Source of the DNA: Planctomycetota bacterium
GTDB taxonomy: Bacteria > Planctomycetota > Planctomycetia > Pirellulales > Thermoguttaceae
NCBI GenBank assembly: GCA_021784975.1
Contig: JAJYGU010000487.1
Span: forward strand, 1 to 7,306
DNA length: 7,306 nt
Direction of reading: 5' to 3'
A model generated the notes under the pieces. That model made no database searches and was not told the DNA's origin. It saw nothing but the letters and a program-made list of their open reading frames with translations. Made by a program: the position numbers and the translations under genes. Below, in pieces: positions 5,703 to 7,306 of this stretch. Each line of letters opens with the position of its first letter. Within the stretch, counting starts at the first letter, position 1.

Positions 5703-6218
5703 ATGTCAGACCAATCTTGGCAAGAGACGCTGACAGGAACTGTGCGGACGCTTCAAATCGTGGTCCTTGCGATGACCTTCGGTTGCGTTATGTTCCTGGT
5801 GATTGCGCTGGCGGTCACTGCCGGCCACGGGCGCCCTCCGGCGCCGGTGCTGAGTTACGCGGCGGCGGGCTTTGCAGTCTTAGCGCTCGTCGTACGGACG
5901 ATTGTGCCCGGCATCGTCGTCGTCCAGGGCCGGAGGAATATCTTGCAGGAAACGGCGGCAGGCGAGCCCATGGAAACATGGCCGAATAAGCTGATGCGGC
6001 TGATGATGACCAAGACGATCGCTGCCGCTGCCATCCTCGAAGGGGCAACGTTCTTTCTCCTCGTTGCCTACATCACCGAAAAGACGCCGTGGGTTCTGGC
6101 GATGGCCATCGCATGGATCATCCTTCTGACGCTGCATTCGCCCACGCAATCGCGCGCGCTCGCCTGGATCGGCGGCCAACTGCGGCAGCTCGAAGAGGAT
6201 CGCGCGACCGGAAGCTAA
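5703..6218 (+). CDS. Four-helix membrane protein of unknown function
   Basis: A 171-residue protein with four likely membrane helices at about 17-40, 49-74, 104-124 and 129-146, ending in an amphipathic charged tail (WIGGQLRQLEEDRATGS). The N-terminus begins SWQETLTGTVRTLQIVV. A cytoplasmic-looking loop between helices 2 and 3 holds QGRRNILQETAAGEP. Helix 3 has a glutamate in its hydrophobic stretch (E113 in AILEGATFFLLVAY), which is probably functional or packs against another helix. I associate proteins of this pattern with planctomycetes, without a known role. The ATG at 5703 is preferred over the GTG at 5700 because AGGGA (5692-5696) lies six bases before it. It faces the next gene tail to tail, 61 bases apart. 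Confidence 0.8.
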   Translation: MSDQSWQETLTGTVRTLQIVVLAMTFGCVMFLVIALAVTAGHGRPPAPVLSYAAAGFAVLALVVRTIVPGIVVVQGRRNILQETAAGEPMETWPNKLMRLMMTKTIAAAAILEGATFFLLVAYITEKTPWVLAMAIAWIILLTLHSPTQSRALAWIGGQLRQLEEDRATGS

Positions 6219-6279
6219 CCCGTGGGGAGCGTGCAGGGTCGTAGCGTTTCTGCATCAAGCATTGGTGTTGGTCCGCCCT

Positions 6280-6738
6280 TCACGACCGAGCAAATACGAA
6301 CCACAACCCGGCAAGCGTAACGTAGCTCACCACATTTGTGAGACTGACCGTTACCAGAGGCTTATCGACCCTTGCATATATCACGCACAGCCGCACGACT
6401 GCATATTCGATGATCACGCTGAGAACGAAAGCAACGAAGAAGCTCAGGATCACATACGTGCCAAACTGAGGCCCGGCTTCCACGCTCTGCCACGGCCGAC
6501 CACCAACCGTTGGAACCAGGCCGTCTGGGAGGACGAAGGCGAGAATGAATCCGATAACGCCGGAGACCACGTTGGCAAGCATCACGACGAAGAAAATCTT
6601 GCGTAGGGTGAGATGTCTATTAAAGACACAGAAGACTGCAATCTCGGCAACTATCGCTGAAATACCAGCAGGAAGCGTCAACCGGGCAAGATATGGCGCC
6701 GCAAACGCTGGGAAGATGACATCAGCAAGTAGAGTCAT
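6280..6738 (-). CDS. Four-helix membrane protein with internal two-helix duplication, unknown function
   Basis: A 152-residue, strongly hydrophobic protein with four likely helices at about 22-39, 47-70, 92-119 and 128-150. Its two halves align without gaps at an offset of 79 residues: E32, A34, V35, K47, L54 and N56-V57-V58-S59 recur as E111, A113, V114, K126, L133 and N135-V136-V137-S138. The stretch 32-66 matches 111-145 at 12 of 35 positions. This suggests an ancient duplication of a two-helix hairpin, with a membrane Glu and Asn-Ser pair in each half, as seen in some small transporters. I recognise no family. The ATG at 6738 is chosen over an in-frame GTG at 6753 because GGAG lies six bases upstream on the minus strand. 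The 165 bases upstream (6754-6918) show no clear promoter. Confidence 0.75.
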   Translation of the reverse strand: MTLLADVIFPAFAAPYLARLTLPAGISAIVAEIAVFCVFNRHLTLRKIFFVVMLANVVSGVIGFILAFVLPDGLVPTVGGRPWQSVEAGPQFGTYVILSFFVAFVLSVIIEYAVVRLCVIYARVDKPLVTVSLTNVVSYVTLAGLWFVFARS

Positions 6739-6918
6739 ACTTCGCTCCGTCACTCGCCATGATGCGTCCGCTACAAGGGTTGCTGACCATCACCCTTCTG
6801 ACCCCGCCACCACGTACCTCACCAGTCACCCTCCCGCCGATTCCCAACCGACTCCGCGCCGACCTTGCCGCTTGGTGTTTGACGACTGTTGCGGTGACTT
6901 GGAGGCGACGAAACCGTT

Positions 6919-7306
6919 TTACTTCTTCTCCTTGTTGATCCTCTCCAAGGCTTCAGCGGCAGCCTGCCGAACATTCTTATCTTTGTCCTTGAGTAATTGT
7001 GTAAGCGTAGGGATGGCAGACTTGGCCTCGGGGCCAATAAATCCCAGTGCGTAAGCGGCTGCAAACCGAAACGCCGGATCCTTGTCCTTAAGCAATTCTG
7101 CGAGGGCGGGGACGGCGGACTTTGCTTCGGGGCCAATCCGTCTCAGCGCAAGAGTGGCGTCGTACCGGACATTCTTGTCGTTGTCCTTGAGTAATTGTGT
7201 AAGCGTAGGGACGGCGGCCTTTGCTCGCGGACCGATTGTCGCCAAGGCAGCAACGGCATATAACCGCACTTCCACGCTCTCGTCTTTGAGCGATTCGGTG
7301 AGGGCT
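6919..7306 (-). CDS. HEAT-repeat protein, C-terminal part (N-terminus outside window)
   Basis: The visible 128 residues are wholly HEAT repeats, pairs of helices that stack into a protein-binding solenoid. Four units of 33 residues can be read: 30 residues of one starting at the window edge (ALTESLKDESVEVR), two complete units, and a final 32-residue unit ending ERINKEKK. The motif is AxPxLxxLLKDxDxxVRxxAxxALxxIGPEAKS. The Lys/Asp-rich turn and the GPEAK linker resemble HEAT domains I associate with planctomycetal secreted or scaffold proteins, but any signal peptide or catalytic domain lies upstream, so no function can be assigned. The first GTG in frame (7275) is a Val codon inside a repeat, not a start. 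The stop is TAA at 6921-6919. Its composition, with low-GC codon stretches, differs somewhat from the rpoN block. Confidence 0.85.
   Translation of the reverse strand, partial: ALTESLKDESVEVRLYAVAALATIGPRAKAAVPTLTQLLKDNDKNVRYDATLALRRIGPEAKSAVPALAELLKDKDPAFRFAAAYALGFIGPEAKSAIPTLTQLLKDKDKNVRQAAAEALERINKEKK
6973..7270 (-). repeat. 99-base tandem coding repeats, alternate units more alike
   Basis: The HEAT units repeat every 99 bases. A 31-base stretch is identical at 6983-7013 and 7181-7211, exactly two units (198 bases) apart, while the unit between them is clearly diverged at the same place. The pattern suggests recent duplication or gene conversion of a two-unit block. Confidence 0.65.

Noticed and set aside
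6237..6287. GGTCGT/ACGACC inverted repeat between the convergent membrane genes as a bidirectional terminator
   Set aside because: The stem is only six bases with a 39-base loop and no T runs, and one arm lies inside the minus-strand gene's end.

Overview
The window looks like a chromosomal stretch from a GC-rich bacterium. My best guess is a planctomycete, perhaps close to Pirellulales. That guess rests on the style of the proteins, the loose gene packing, an unknown four-helix membrane protein family I associate with that phylum, and spacers made of degenerate seven-base repeats. No rRNA or other phylogenetic marker was available to test it.

Left part (1-4128, + strand): a housekeeping block. 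It holds the 3' three quarters of dnaX (DNA polymerase III tau/gamma), the nucleoid-associated protein gene ebfC/ybaB, the recombination mediator recR and the sigma-54 gene rpoN. dnaX-ebfC-recR is a widely conserved replication/repair order; rpoN directly after recR is less usual. dnaX carries a run of ten A with stop codons close behind in both other frames, the layout expected for making a short gamma form by slippage. The spacers before and after recR are built almost wholly of degenerate heptamers kept in register, running up to the start codons of recR and rpoN, neither of which has a Shine-Dalgarno sequence.

Middle (4129-6218, + strand): a 346-base gap with a possible promoter, then a ketoacyl-ACP synthase III-like gene with an intact Cys-His-Asn triad and a charged C-terminal tail. 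Next come an intergenic palindrome of a type seen in many bacteria and a four-helix membrane protein of unknown function.

Right part (6280-7306, - strand): a second small four-helix membrane protein, convergent with the first and containing an internal two-helix duplication, and the C-terminal end of a HEAT-repeat protein whose 99-base units run off the window.

I see no mobile element, CRISPR array, RNA gene, toxin or defence system. The most rewarding points are the dnaX slippery run, the heptamer spacers around recR, and the duplicated membrane protein.
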